A stretch of DNA of 64,000 nucleotides, from positions 310,001 through 374,000 of the forward strand of contig NZ_CP047318.1 of NCBI RefSeq assembly GCF_009857135.1, in the 5' to 3' direction. Shown here one piece after another: positions 51,225-61,513 of this stretch; the stretch's first letter is position 1; each line of letters starts with the position of its first letter. Source of the DNA: Streptomyces sp. HM190. GTDB lineage: Bacteria > Actinomycetota > Actinomycetes > Streptomycetales > Streptomycetaceae. Under the pieces are notes generated by a model. The model was given only the letters and a program-made list of their open reading frames with translations. It was not told the origin of the DNA and made no database searches. Position numbers and translations under genes: made by a program.

Positions 51225-52688
51225 TCAGACCTGGCCGTCCCCCGGCGTTCTCACCGGGTCCGGCGCTGCTCCTGGGATTCCGCCGCGTGCCGCGCCGTCA
51301 CGGGCGTCGGCCGGTGTCAGGGCGGAGCCGGTTCGCTTTGCACCGGCAGCGGCGGGGGCGGCGGGGCGGCGGTCCAGCCAGAGCAGCAGCAGACCGAGCA
51401 GGCAGGCGAGCGCCGGCCAGTAGATGTAGCGGTAGTTCGTCGCCGGCATGGTGGGCAGATACCCGAGCACATAGGCCAGGGAGCTGACGCCCAGCGCCCG
51501 GACGGGCAGGGAGAACCGTCCCCTGCCGGGCCGGACGGTGAGGACGAGGGCGACCGCGAGCCAGAACCAGCCCCGGAAGAGCGGTCGGAGATCCCCGCCG
51601 ACGCCTCTGACGTACGCGTCGAGGCTGTCCTCCAGCCGGGGGTGGGCCAGTTCGATGCCGAGGTCGTTGCCGAAGACCCCTGCCTGGTACGGGTAACCGG
51701 TCTCGAAGAGCAGGCCCGCGAAGAGCCGCAGCCGGTACTGGAGATAGCCGGGCACGTGGGAGCCCATCTCGCTCAGCCACAGGGCGGTGATCCCGTCCGC
51801 GTCCCTGGCCATCCCGTCCGCCCGGCGTTCGTAACACGCCCAGTAGGCGTCCGACAGGGCGCCGGTGTCACGGCACTTCTCCGCCGCCGCGACCAGACGC
51901 TTCCGGAGGTCCGGCGGGGCGTCCGCCGACCGCAGTTCCTCCACGGTCAGGACGTGGACGAGGTCGTCGAGCATGATCTGCGCGCCCTGTCGCGTCTCCA
52001 CGGGATGGGCGATCCGCGAGATCGCGACGGCGGGCACCACGAGGGCGGTCACAAGCGCCGCCACGCCCAGGGCCCAGGTGCGGCGGCCGGGCCCGCGCCA
52101 CAGCGCGAGCACCAGCAGGACGAACAGGGGGATCGCCGCGAGGAACACGTTCTTGCGGACGAGCATGGCGTAGGCGAGGAAGAGCACGCCCAGCCCGAGC
52201 AGACCCCAGCGCGTCGCGGGCGGCACGTCGCGGTCCCGCAGCCGCAGGCCCACGAACGCCACCGCGCACGCGGCGAGCAGCGCGGCGGCCGCGTGGACGT
52301 CCTTCCACACCACGCCGACGAACGTCAGCACGGGAGGTGTGAGTCCGATGCCGAGAACGGCGAGCGAACCGGCACGGCTCGCGGTCAGGTCCCAGACGCA
52401 CCGGGCCACCACCCACAGCGCGCCCCAGAACACGACGGACTGGAGTACGGCCATGGACGCGGCCTTACCGGTGACGGCGATCAGCGCACGCCACACCAGG
52501 CTCAGCACGGGCGGGTGCCAGTCGGTGAGCGGCGTCCTGCCCATCGCCTGCCGGAGCTGCTCGATGCTGTCGGGACTCATGTACCCGGGGGCGAACACGA
52601 CGGTCGTGCCCAGACAGCACGCCATGGCGGCAGCGGCCAACCCCCAGCCCCAGAGCTTTTCACCCTGAAACCACACATTTCGTCCCAT
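51225..52688 (-). CDS. Polytopic membrane protein, possibly glycosyltransferase-like
   Basis: A 487-residue membrane protein with about ten helices (LGTTVVFAPGYMSPDSIEQL after the first, VLQSVVFWGALWVVARCVW, WALGVAALVTALVVPAVAI, SLAYVLGYLPTMPATNYRYI). The early loop SPDSIEQLRQAMGRTPLTDW and DWHPP is reminiscent of GT-C glycosyltransferases acting on lipid-linked sugars, with an Asp between helices 1 and 2. The family is not certain. It lies in a group with GtrA and a GT2 gene, supporting a cell-surface glycan role. Confidence 0.6.
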   Translation of the reverse strand: MGRNVWFQGEKLWGWGLAAAAMACCLGTTVVFAPGYMSPDSIEQLRQAMGRTPLTDWHPPVLSLVWRALIAVTGKAASMAVLQSVVFWGALWVVARCVWDLTASRAGSLAVLGIGLTPPVLTFVGVVWKDVHAAAALLAACAVAFVGLRLRDRDVPPATRWGLLGLGVLFLAYAMLVRKNVFLAAIPLFVLLVLALWRGPGRRTWALGVAALVTALVVPAVAISRIAHPVETRQGAQIMLDDLVHVLTVEELRSADAPPDLRKRLVAAAEKCRDTGALSDAYWACYERRADGMARDADGITALWLSEMGSHVPGYLQYRLRLFAGLLFETGYPYQAGVFGNDLGIELAHPRLEDSLDAYVRGVGGDLRPLFRGWFWLAVALVLTVRPGRGRFSLPVRALGVSSLAYVLGYLPTMPATNYRYIYWPALACLLGLLLLWLDRRPAAPAAAGAKRTGSALTPADARDGAARGGIPGAAPDPVRTPGDGQV

Positions 52689-52726
52689 GGGGCGGGATGC
52701 TAACAGCGGCGCCGGGACCGTACGGA

Positions 52727-53197
52727 TCAGGGCGCGACGAAGACGTAGCGCCGGTAGGCGAAGAAGCGGAACAGGGTCGCGAGGACCCAGCCGAAGACGC
52801 GCGCGACGTTGTCGCTGAACACCGAGTCCAGGCCGAGCAGGTGCCGCGAGGCGTAGACCGTGCCCGCCGTCAGGGCGACGCCGACGAGGTTCGCCAGCAG
52901 GAAGAGGACCAACTCCTGGGTCAGCCTCTCGCGATGCCGGTGGCGGTAGGTCCAGTAACGGTTCCCCGCCCAGCTGAGCAGGGCGGCCGCGCCCGTGGCG
53001 ACGACGGACGCCTGGACGGGAAACTCCCGCATCACCCCGCCCTCGGCACCACCGGGCAGCCCGAACACCAGCAGGTTGTAGCCGCCGTTGTCCACGACGA
53101 AGGCCAGCGCCCCGACCACCCCGAACTTGGTGACCTCGCGCCAGACACCCTTGACGGCGTCACGCGCACGCAGCGCCAAAGACGCGAGGACCGACAC
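52727..53197 (-). CDS. GtrA-family membrane protein
   Basis: A 156-residue four-helix membrane protein of the GtrA family, which flip or assist transfer of polyprenyl-phosphate-linked sugars. VTKFGVVGALAFVVDNGGYN, ALLSWAGNRYWTYRHRHRER (the N-R-x-W-x-F/Y mark) and LFLLANLVGVALTAGTVYAS are typical. GTG 53197. It is divergent from a GT2 glycosyltransferase that could charge the lipid carrier. Confidence 0.88.
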   Translation of the reverse strand: MSVLASLALRARDAVKGVWREVTKFGVVGALAFVVDNGGYNLLVFGLPGGAEGGVMREFPVQASVVATGAAALLSWAGNRYWTYRHRHRERLTQELVLFLLANLVGVALTAGTVYASRHLLGLDSVFSDNVARVFGWVLATLFRFFAYRRYVFVAP

Positions 53198-53289
53198 CCC
53201 GCGAGAGTAACGACCCGGCGCGCCCCCACTCCCCGGACGCGCCCATATCGCATGATTTCCACCTCATATGTCACCAAGGCGGACAGGGA

Positions 53290-54288
53290 GTGGACGTGCC
53301 ACCGACGATCGCGTGTGTCGTGCCGTGTCACAACGAGGAGGCGGCCGTCGGGAAGGTGGTGCGCGACCTGAGGGCCGCGCTCCCGGAGGCGGACATCTAT
53401 GTGTACGACAACGCCTCGACCGACCGGACCGTGGAGGTCGCCCGCGAGGCGGGCGCGATCGTCCGGGAGGAACGGCGCAAGGGCAAGGGCAATGTCATCC
53501 GGCGCGCCTTCGCCGACGTCGACGCGGACGCCCTGCTCATCATCGACGGCGACGACACCTACGACGCGTCCCGGGCGCGCGATCTGGTGGACCTGCTCTT
53601 CGAGGGGCCGTACGACCAGGTGGTCGGCGCCCGCCGGGAGACGGTCAGCGCCGCCTACCGGACGGGGCACGCGTTCGGCAACCGGCTGCTCACGGGTGTC
53701 GTGGGGGCCCTGTTCGGCAACGACGTGTCCGACATGCTGAGCGGCTACCGCGTCTTCTCGCGGCGCTTCGTGAAGTCCTTCCCCGCGCTCGCCCGCCAGT
53801 TCGAGACCGAGACCGAGATGACCATCCACGCGCTCCACCTCCGGCTCCCCACGGCGGAGGTGGAGGTGGACTACCGGGTCAGACCTGCCGGGAGCGAGAG
53901 CAAACTGCGCACCTTCCGCGACGGCTGGCGCATCCTGCGGGTCATCCTCGATCTGGCGCGGCGGGAGCGGCCCTCGCTCGTCCACACCGCGGTCGCGGGG
54001 CTGCTGGCTCTCGTCTCGGTCGTCCTCGGCATCCCCGTCATCGCCGACTTCCTCCGCACCGGCACGGTGCCGCGCATCCCCACGGCGATCCTCGCCGCGG
54101 CCGTCATGACGATCGCGGCGCTCGTCCTCCTCGTCGGGTACATCCTGGAATCGCTCACGCACATGCGTCAGGAGCAGTCCCGGCTCGTGCACCTCGCGTA
54201 CGCGGCGCCGGCCTGCTCGCCGCGCTACACCACGCACCACGTCGGGACCGGCCGGGTCCGCGTGCGGAACGTCTCCGGCGGCCTGTGA
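53290..54288 (+). CDS. GT2 family glycosyltransferase with C-terminal membrane helices
   Basis: A 332-residue glycosyltransferase like dolichyl-phosphate sugar synthases/ArnC. Catalytic features: CVVPCHNEEAAVGKVV, YVYDNASTDRTVEVA, DALLIIDGDDTYDASRA (the D-x-D metal site) and EIEMTIHALHLRLP-type segment (ETEMTIHALHLRLP) as the QxxRW-like acceptor site, followed by two membrane helices (AGLLALVSVVLGIPVIADF, AAVMTIAALVLLVGYIL). It would load a sugar onto polyprenyl phosphate. The GTG at 53290 or 53296 starts it; 53296 has the better spacing from AGGGAG. Confidence 0.88.
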   Translation: MDVPPTIACVVPCHNEEAAVGKVVRDLRAALPEADIYVYDNASTDRTVEVAREAGAIVREERRKGKGNVIRRAFADVDADALLIIDGDDTYDASRARDLVDLLFEGPYDQVVGARRETVSAAYRTGHAFGNRLLTGVVGALFGNDVSDMLSGYRVFSRRFVKSFPALARQFETETEMTIHALHLRLPTAEVEVDYRVRPAGSESKLRTFRDGWRILRVILDLARRERPSLVHTAVAGLLALVSVVLGIPVIADFLRTGTVPRIPTAILAAAVMTIAALVLLVGYILESLTHMRQEQSRLVHLAYAAPACSPRYTTHHVGTGRVRVRNVSGGL

Positions 54289-54328
54289 CCCGCGGGGGCG
54301 CCCGCCGACGGCCTCCGGGGCGGCGATC

Positions 54329-54577
54329 CTAGGTCAGGTCGAACTCGCCCTCCCTGGCCCCTGACACGAAGGCCCCCCACTCGGCGGGGGTGAAGATCAG
54401 CGAAGGGCTCTCGGGGCGGCGGCTGTTGCGCATGGCGATGAAGCCCTCGACGAAGGCGATCTGGACGTCTCCCCTCCCTCGGCTGCTGGACCGCCAGTCC
54501 GCGTTGCTCAGGTCGAGCTCCGCCGGCTTGTGCCAGCCGTCGAGCGGTCGCTGCTGCTGCATGGTGCTCTCGGCCAC
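54329..54577 (-). CDS. DUF397 protein
   Basis: An 82-residue DUF397 protein: WHKPAELDLSNADWRSSSRG, RGDVQIAFVEGFIAMRNSRR, LIFTPAEWGAFVSGAREGEF. DUF397 genes usually pair with an XRE regulator (as in BldB/WhiJ-type systems); none lies next to this one. GTG 54577 follows GGGAGGAG by seven bases. Confidence 0.85.
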   Translation of the reverse strand: MAESTMQQQRPLDGWHKPAELDLSNADWRSSSRGRGDVQIAFVEGFIAMRNSRRPESPSLIFTPAEWGAFVSGAREGEFDLT

Positions 54578-54659
54578 GTCCGTGCTCCTCCCGGTTCGTC
54601 GTCCGCCCGCCAGACTAGCGACCGGTCCCCGCCGCGGACAGGCCACGTGAGGAGGAGGT

Positions 54660-55822
<1,163 letters not shown>

Positions 55823-55826
<4 letters not shown>

Positions 55827-56872
55827 CGGGGATCCCCTTCGAGGACGGCGACCAGGTTCTGTTGCAGGCAGGGCCCGGAGGTGGCGTGGGCGAGGGCGCG
55901 GTCGGACTCGCCCCGGTGGATGCGGGCGGCGGCCTCGCCGATGCGGATCAGTCCGGCGGCCATCACCGGGTTCGCGGCGAGGGCGCCGCCCGAGGGGTTG
56001 ACGCGCACGCTGTCGCCGAGCCGCAGCGCCTCGCGCAGGACGACCTCCTGGGAGCTGAACGGGGCGTGCAACTCGGCGGTGTCCACGGGGCGTTCGAAGG
56101 CGCCGGCGCGCTCGGCGGCGAGGCGGGTGGAGGGCGAGTCGGTGAGGTCGCGGACGCCGATGGCGTGGGCCTCGACGCGGTGGTCGATGCCCCGGATCCA
56201 GGCGGGCCGCTCGCACAGGTCGCGGGCCCGCTCCCCCGCCGCCAGGATCACGGCCGCGGCCCCGTCGCCGATGGGCGGGCAGTCGCCGGTGCGCAGCGGC
56301 CGTACGAGGTAATCGCCCTGCGGCACCGAACCCCTGAGCTGGGCGTGGGGGTTGGTCCCGGCGTCGGCGCGGCTGCGGGCGCCGACCGCCGCGAGGGCCG
56401 GCTCGTCGGTGCGGCCCGCGTCGATGAGCGCCTGGGCCTGGAGGGCGGCCAGGGCGACGGAGTCGGGCCACAGCGGGGCCATGTAGTACGGGTCGAGCTG
56501 CCGGGTCAGGACGTCGCGGACGGAGCCGGGCGAGGACTTGCCGTAGGAGTAGACGAGGGCGGTGTCGGCGTCGCCCGTCCGGAGCTTCACCCATGCCTCG
56601 TACAGGGCCCAGGCGCCGTCCATCTCGACGTGCGACTCGGAGATCGGCGGCCAGGCGCCGACGCCGTCGAGGGCGAGGGTGAAGGAGAAGGCCCGGCCGG
56701 CGAGGTAGTCGCTGGACCCGGAGCAGGTGAAGCCGATGTCGGCGGTCTTCAGCCCGGTCCGCTCCAGCACCTCGTGCAGCACCGGCATGAGCATCTCCAC
56801 CTCGGAGGACTCGTCGCTGGTGCGGCGGTGGTCGCTCTGGGCGAAGGCGACGACGGCGATCTCCCGGTTCAC
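55823..56872 (-). CDS. Thiolase-fold lipid-transfer protein, second copy
   Basis: A 349-residue thiolase-fold protein. FAQSDHRRTSDESSEVEML, then FTCSGSSDYLAGRAFSFTLA, SHVEMDGAWALYEAWVKL, where the nucleophile Cys is replaced, and GGALAANPVMAAGLIRIGEA, where His of GHPxG is Asn. The C-terminal LAHATSGPCLQQNLVAVLEG closes it. It would pair with the first copy as a heteromeric Ltp. GTG 56872 follows AAGGAG by six bases and overlaps the DUF35 stop by four bases (GTGA). Confidence 0.8.
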
Positions 56873-57810
56873 AGCAGCTCCTTGTACGTGTCGTACGCGG
56901 CGTCCGGCTCGCCGGTGGGCCGGTAGTGGTCGGGGTAGCGGCCCCCCTCCGTCCACACGGGTTCGACGCGCAGCCCCATCCGCACCTGGTCGTAGGGGAT
57001 GCCGGCGATCCTGCCGTGCAGGGCGAGGTCGGCGCCGTCGAGGGCGATGTGGGCGTAGACGTAGGGGACTTCGATGTCCAGGTTCTTCGCCTTGATGTTG
57101 ACGATGCAGAACGTGGTGACGGTGCCGCCGGGGCCGACCTCGACCTGTTCGGCGGTGGCCACGCCGCAGGTGGGGCAGGCGCCCCTCGGCGGGACGTACA
57201 CCTTGCGGCAGGACGGGCAGCGCTCGCCGACCATGCGGTGCCCGGCGAGGGCGTGCAGGTAGCCGGTGGTGGCGCGGCCGGGCGAGTAGGTGTAGTCGAG
57301 GCGGGCCCGGGCGACGATCCCGGTCACCGCGTCGGCGAACTCACCGCTGTGGCCGGTCGGTTCGGCCGGGTCGCCGTCGTACGGTTCGAAGCAGGCGATG
57401 TCGGTGACGGCGCCGGAGCGTTCCCCGGCCCACCGGACCCGCACGCGCATCCCGGTGTGCACTGCGTCGGGGCCGGGGGCGTCGAGGGCGTGCAGGAGGG
57501 CGGTGTCGGCGCCGTCGAGCCGGACGAGGACCCAGGCGAAGGGGGTGTCGAGGGGCTGCCCTCGGCGGGGCGCGTGGTTCCAGGCCCAGGTGGTGACGGT
57601 TCCGGTGGGGGCGACCTCGACGAGGTCGCGGATCTCCTCGGCGGTGACGGGGTCGTACTCGACGGGTGGGACGAGGGTCCGTCCGTCGCCGGTGCGCACG
57701 CCGAGGATCACGCGTTCGCGCAGCCCGGTGAGGAAGGCGCTCTGCACGGGCCCGACGGATCGGGTGAACGGGAACTCGACGGTCAGGGGTGCCTTGAGGA
57801 CTGCGGACAT
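56869..57810 (-). CDS. DUF35 OB-fold zinc-ribbon protein (two OB domains)
   Basis: A 313-residue protein with two OB-fold domains. The first (residues about 65-150) reads APTGTVTTWAWNHAPRRGQP and LDTPFAWVLVRLDGADTALL. The second follows the zinc ribbon ERCPSCRKVYVPPRGACPTC (two CxxC pairs) with VEVGPGGTVTTFCIVNIKAK and VPYVYAHIALDGADLALHGR. DUF35 proteins bind acyl-CoA and partner with thiolase-fold Ltp proteins (e.g. ChsH2 with Ltp2). It overlaps the next gene, so all three form one complex-encoding operon by inference. Confidence 0.85.
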   Translation of the reverse strand: MSAVLKAPLTVEFPFTRSVGPVQSAFLTGLRERVILGVRTGDGRTLVPPVEYDPVTAEEIRDLVEVAPTGTVTTWAWNHAPRRGQPLDTPFAWVLVRLDGADTALLHALDAPGPDAVHTGMRVRVRWAGERSGAVTDIACFEPYDGDPAEPTGHSGEFADAVTGIVARARLDYTYSPGRATTGYLHALAGHRMVGERCPSCRKVYVPPRGACPTCGVATAEQVEVGPGGTVTTFCIVNIKAKNLDIEVPYVYAHIALDGADLALHGRIAGIPYDQVRMGLRVEPVWTEGGRYPDHYRPTGEPDAAYDTYKELL

Positions 57811-57931
57811 CGGCGGGGTTACTCCTTCGGGAGGGGGCGACGCGTCCAGGGCGCGGGGTGGGCCTTCGGGCTCCGCCGGGGTGCGAGCGGACGGGGACGC
57901 CCGCGGCCGGGAACCGTCCCCGGCGGAGCGC

Positions 57932-58732
57932 TCACGCCCGCTTGTAGACGGGGGGCCGTTTCTCGGCGAAGGCGCGGGCCCCTTCCTTGGCGTCGTCCGT
58001 GTCGAAGACCGGCCACCCCCGTTTCAGCTCGGCGGCCAGTCCGTCCGTCTCGGTCATCCCGGCCGTCTCGTACACGGACGCCTTGACGGCCTCCACGGCG
58101 AGCGGGCCGCACGCGTTGATCCGATCGGCGATCTCCAGGGCCTTCGCCAACGCGTCGCCGTCGGCCACGACATGGCCGATCAGTCCGATGCCGGCGGCCT
58201 CGCGGGCGGAGTACGGGCGGCCGGTGAGCAGCATCTCGAGCGCGTGGGTGCGGGGGATCTGCCGCTGGAGACGGACCGTGGAGCCGCCGATCGGGAAGAG
58301 ACCGCGCCGCACCTCGAAGAGGCCGAAGGTCGCCGACTCCCCCGCGACGCGGATGTCCGTGCCCTGGAGGATCTCGGTGCCGCCCGCGACGCAGTGGCCC
58401 TCGACGGCGGCGATCACGGGTTTGCGGGGCCGGTGGTGGCGGAGCATCGCCTTCCAGTGGAGGTCGGGGTCGGCCTTGAGCCGGTGCCGGTACTGCTGGC
58501 CCTCCATGCCCTTGCCCGCGAGCGCCTTGAGGTCCATCCCGGCGCAGAAGGAGCCGCCGGATCCGGTGAGGACGATCGAGCGGACCTCGTCGTCCGCGTC
58601 GGCGGCCACCCAGCCGTCGTACAGGCCGACGAGCATCGGCAGCGAGAGCGCGTTCCTGGCCTCGGGCCGGTTGAGCGTGAGCACCAGTGTGGCGCCTTCG
58701 CGCCGCACGGTGAGGTGTTCCGTGCCACCCAT
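57932..58732 (-). CDS. Enoyl-CoA hydratase/isomerase (crotonase)
   Basis: A 266-residue crotonase-fold enzyme of beta-oxidation. The oxyanion-hole segments are VLTGSGGSFCAGMDLKALAG and VEGHCVAGGTEILQGTDIRV; a conserved EVRRGLFPIGGSTVRLQRQI follows with the catalytic Glu region, then LTGRPYSAREAAGIGLIGHV. It hydrates trans-2-enoyl-CoA or isomerises; the substrate may be a branched or ring acyl chain given its neighbours. ATG 58732. It precedes the DUF35 gene with a 121-bp gap on the same strand. Confidence 0.88.
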   Translation of the reverse strand: MGGTEHLTVRREGATLVLTLNRPEARNALSLPMLVGLYDGWVAADADDEVRSIVLTGSGGSFCAGMDLKALAGKGMEGQQYRHRLKADPDLHWKAMLRHHRPRKPVIAAVEGHCVAGGTEILQGTDIRVAGESATFGLFEVRRGLFPIGGSTVRLQRQIPRTHALEMLLTGRPYSAREAAGIGLIGHVVADGDALAKALEIADRINACGPLAVEAVKASVYETAGMTETDGLAAELKRGWPVFDTDDAKEGARAFAEKRPPVYKRA

Positions 58733-58756
58733 CGCTTCCTCCCGTGGGGCAGGGCG

Positions 58757-58837
58757 GGAACAGGTTCCGTCTGCGGAACGAGAACAGGTTGCAGCAGGCG
58801 CCGAGCCAGTACAAGAGTTTTCTGACAGTCAGTCAGA
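58757..58837. promoter_or_regulatory. Palindromic operators between enoyl-CoA hydratase and acyl-CoA ligase
   Basis: Three sites: GGAACAGGTTCC at 58757-58768, a perfect palindrome with AAC-AG-GTT as in KstR-type operators; AACAGGTT again at 58783-58790, 24 bp on; and TCTGAC-AGTCA-GTCAGA at 58821-58837, a perfect 6-bp inverted repeat. They lie between the divergent genes and probably bind TetR-type lipid regulators. Confidence 0.6.
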
Positions 58838-58941
58838 TTTTCTCTGCGCAGGCCCTTCACAGTCACGGCCCCCTTTGCTCTGATGACCGGCAACCGACGG
58901 ATGGCAGCCACCCGCCAGGCGCGCCCGGGGTCAGGAGGAGC

Positions 58942-60564
58942 ATGGTGGAGTACAACCTTGCCGACCTGTTCGAGTCGGTCGTCGACGTCGTCCCGGACCG
59001 GGCGGCGCTCGCGTACTTCGACATCCCCGGGACCGGAGCGGACCGGCGGCTCGGCTACGCGGAGCTGGACGCGGCGGCGAACCGGATCGGCCACCACTTG
59101 CTGGACAGCGGCCTGCGGCCCGGTGAGCACGTGGGCCTGCACCTGTACAACGGCGTCGAGTACCTCCAGACCGCGCTGGGCTGCCTCAAGGCCCGGCTCG
59201 TACCGGTCAACGTCAACTACCGTTACGTGGAGGAGGAGTTGGTCTACCTCTACCGGGACGCCGATCTGGCGGGCCTGGTGTTCGACGCGGAGTTCACCGG
59301 GCGTGTGGCGAAGGCCGTGCCGCGGACGGAGAAGCTGCGGCACCTGGTGCGGGTGGGGACCCGCGCGCCGGACGCGCCCGGCCTGTCCGTGACGGACTTC
59401 GCCGACGCCGAGGCCTCCGGTGACCCCGGGCGGGGCTTCCCGGCCCGCTCGGGCCACGACCTGTTCATCATCTATACCGGCGGTACGACGGGCATGCCCA
59501 AGGGGGTGATGTGGCGTCAGGAGGACCTGTTCTTCTCGGGGCTGGGGGGCGGGGCGCCGACCGGGGAGCCGGTGAAGGCACCGCGGGAACTGGCCGATCG
59601 GGTCGCCGCCGGCGGGGACGGGATCACCTTCTTCCCCACCGCGCCGCTGATGCACGGCACATCGACGCTCACGGCGTTCATCGGGTTCAACTTCGGCCAA
59701 CGGGTCGTCATCCACCGCAAGTTCGTGCCCGAGGAGGTGCTGCGGACGATCGAGCGGGAGCGGGTCACCAGTGTGTCGCTGGTGGGCGACGCGATGCTGC
59801 GCCCGCTGATCGACGCGCTGAACGGCCCGATGAAGGGCACGGACTGCTCGTCGTTGTTCAGCGTGTCGTCGTCCGGCGCGATCATGTCGGAGACGGTGCG
59901 GCGGCAGTTCGAGGCCCTGGTGCCGAACGTGATGCTGCTCAACAACTTCGGCTCGTCGGAGTCCGGCTTCAACGGGACGGCGACCGACGACTCGGGGGCG
60001 GGCGACGGCTTCAGGATCCGCGTCCACGACCGTACCCGGGTGGTGGACCCGGCGACGTACGAGCCCGTCCCGGTCGGTGTGCCCGGCCGGGTCGCCCAGC
60101 GCGGGCACGTACCCCTCGGCTACTACAACGACCCGCGGAAGACCGCCGAGACCTTCTTCGAGAAGGACGGCGAGCGCTGGGTGCTCCTCGGCGACATGGC
60201 GACCGTCGACGAGGAGGGCGTGGTCACCGTGCTCGGCCGGGGTTCGCAGTGCATCAACACCGGCGGCGAGAAGGTGTACCCGGAGGAGGTCGAGCAGGCG
60301 CTCAAGGCCCACCCCGACGTGTACGACGCGCTGGTCGCCGGGGTGCCGGACGCCCGCTGGGGCCATCATGTGGCAGCCGTGGTCCAGCTGCGCGAGGGCG
60401 CGGCCCGCCCGACCCTGGAGGACATCCAGACCCACTGCCGCACCCGCCTCGCCGGATACAAGATCCCCCGCCGGCTCGTCCTCACCGACACCATCCAGCG
60501 CTCCCCCAGCGGCAAGGCGGACTACCGGTGGGCCCGCTCCGTGGCGGTGTCGGCGGACGGGTGA
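58942..60564 (+). CDS. Acyl-CoA synthetase (FadD family)
   Basis: A 540-residue adenylate-forming acyl-CoA ligase. The P-loop is IYTGGTTGMPKGVMWRQEDL, an acyl-binding segment follows (VSSSGAIMSETVRRQFEALV, NNFGSSESGFNGTATDDSGA), the A8 motif is DMATVDEEGVVTVLGRGSQC, and the catalytic Lys is in QRSPSGKADYRWARS. It activates a fatty or sterol-type acid to its CoA ester. ATG 58942 follows AGGAGGAG. It is divergent from the enoyl-CoA hydratase. The last 43 bp overlap the convergent hydrolase. Confidence 0.9.
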   Translation: MVEYNLADLFESVVDVVPDRAALAYFDIPGTGADRRLGYAELDAAANRIGHHLLDSGLRPGEHVGLHLYNGVEYLQTALGCLKARLVPVNVNYRYVEEELVYLYRDADLAGLVFDAEFTGRVAKAVPRTEKLRHLVRVGTRAPDAPGLSVTDFADAEASGDPGRGFPARSGHDLFIIYTGGTTGMPKGVMWRQEDLFFSGLGGGAPTGEPVKAPRELADRVAAGGDGITFFPTAPLMHGTSTLTAFIGFNFGQRVVIHRKFVPEEVLRTIERERVTSVSLVGDAMLRPLIDALNGPMKGTDCSSLFSVSSSGAIMSETVRRQFEALVPNVMLLNNFGSSESGFNGTATDDSGAGDGFRIRVHDRTRVVDPATYEPVPVGVPGRVAQRGHVPLGYYNDPRKTAETFFEKDGERWVLLGDMATVDEEGVVTVLGRGSQCINTGGEKVYPEEVEQALKAHPDVYDALVAGVPDARWGHHVAAVVQLREGAARPTLEDIQTHCRTRLAGYKIPRRLVLTDTIQRSPSGKADYRWARSVAVSADG

Positions 60565-61427
60565 GGGCGCCCGGCCCCGCCGGGTGGCGCGGTGGCGGCG
60601 AGGAAGGCCGTGACGCGGCGTACGAACCACTCGGGGTCGTCGAGCCAGGGGAAGTGCCCGGCGCCGGGCTGGATCGCGTACGCGCCCTCGGGGAAGAGGC
60701 CGGCCGCCCGCTCCACGAGCCGCGGCGTCGGGCCGGTGTCGAGCGCGCCGCCGAGGTGGAGGACCGGGGCGGTCAGTTCCGCGAGGGCGGCTCGGGTGGC
60801 CGCGGGGTCGTAGGCGCCGGCGGAGCCGTAGGCATCGGCGGCGGCTTCGTTGGTCTGCGCCACCTCGGCGGCCATGTGGGCCTCGGCGGCGGCGTCCCAC
60901 CGGCCGTAGAAGAACGGCATCATCGCGTCGTCGAAAGGGCCGCGCCCGGTCCAGGCGGCCTCGAAGTGCGGGTACGCGTCGGCGAACCAGGGCTCGTCCT
61001 CGCGCAGTCGGGCCGCGGCGAGCCGGTCCTCGACGGTCACCGGCAGGCCCAGCGCCCAGGGCGTGGCGGTGACCAGGACCAGGCGGGAGACGCGGTGCGG
61101 GTGGCGGGCCGCGTACAGCGTGGCGAGGTTGCCGCCGGCCGAGTGGGCGAGGACGTCCGCCCGGTCCAGGCCCAGGTGCGCGCGCAGGGCCTCCACGTCG
61201 TCGACCTGCCGGTCGCACCGGTACGTCGCCGGGTCGGCCGGGACCGCCGAGTCGCCCGTGCCGCGCAGGTCCAGCAGGACCAGACGGCGGTGGGCGGCCA
61301 GGCCCCCCAGGTCGCCCAGGTAGGCGGAGGCGCGCATGGGGCCGCCGGGGAGGACGATCAGCGGATCGCCCTCCCCGCGCACGTGGTAGGCGAGTTCGGT
61401 TCCGTCGGGTGCGGTGAGGCGGGGCAT
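60522..61427 (-). CDS. Alpha/beta hydrolase (proline-iminopeptidase-like)
   Basis: A 301-residue cytosolic serine hydrolase. GEGDPLIVLPGGPMRASAYL holds the HGGPG-like oxyanion loop, LLDLRGTGDSAVPADPATYR follows, the nucleophile elbow is VLAHSAGGNLATLYAARHPH, and the catalytic His is in PGAGHFPWLDDPEWFVRRV. Small ester or amide substrates are likely. It overlaps the 3' end of the acyl-CoA synthetase (convergent). ATG 61427. Confidence 0.88.
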   Translation of the reverse strand: MPRLTAPDGTELAYHVRGEGDPLIVLPGGPMRASAYLGDLGGLAAHRRLVLLDLRGTGDSAVPADPATYRCDRQVDDVEALRAHLGLDRADVLAHSAGGNLATLYAARHPHRVSRLVLVTATPWALGLPVTVEDRLAAARLREDEPWFADAYPHFEAAWTGRGPFDDAMMPFFYGRWDAAAEAHMAAEVAQTNEAAADAYGSAGAYDPAATRAALAELTAPVLHLGGALDTGPTPRLVERAAGLFPEGAYAIQPGAGHFPWLDDPEWFVRRVTAFLAATAPPGGAGRPHPSADTATERAHR

Positions 61428-61513
61428 GGATCCGATCCTGCTGGCGGGGGACCGTGCGGTGCAACGGAGTTCGGGGGCGACGGCCCCGGGGGGCGGGCTC
61501 AGGGGGGCGGGGC

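Noticed and set aside
58414..61464. 1016-codon minus-strand open frame
   Set aside because: Spans the real acyl-CoA synthetase and hydrolase in the wrong frames; no protein features.
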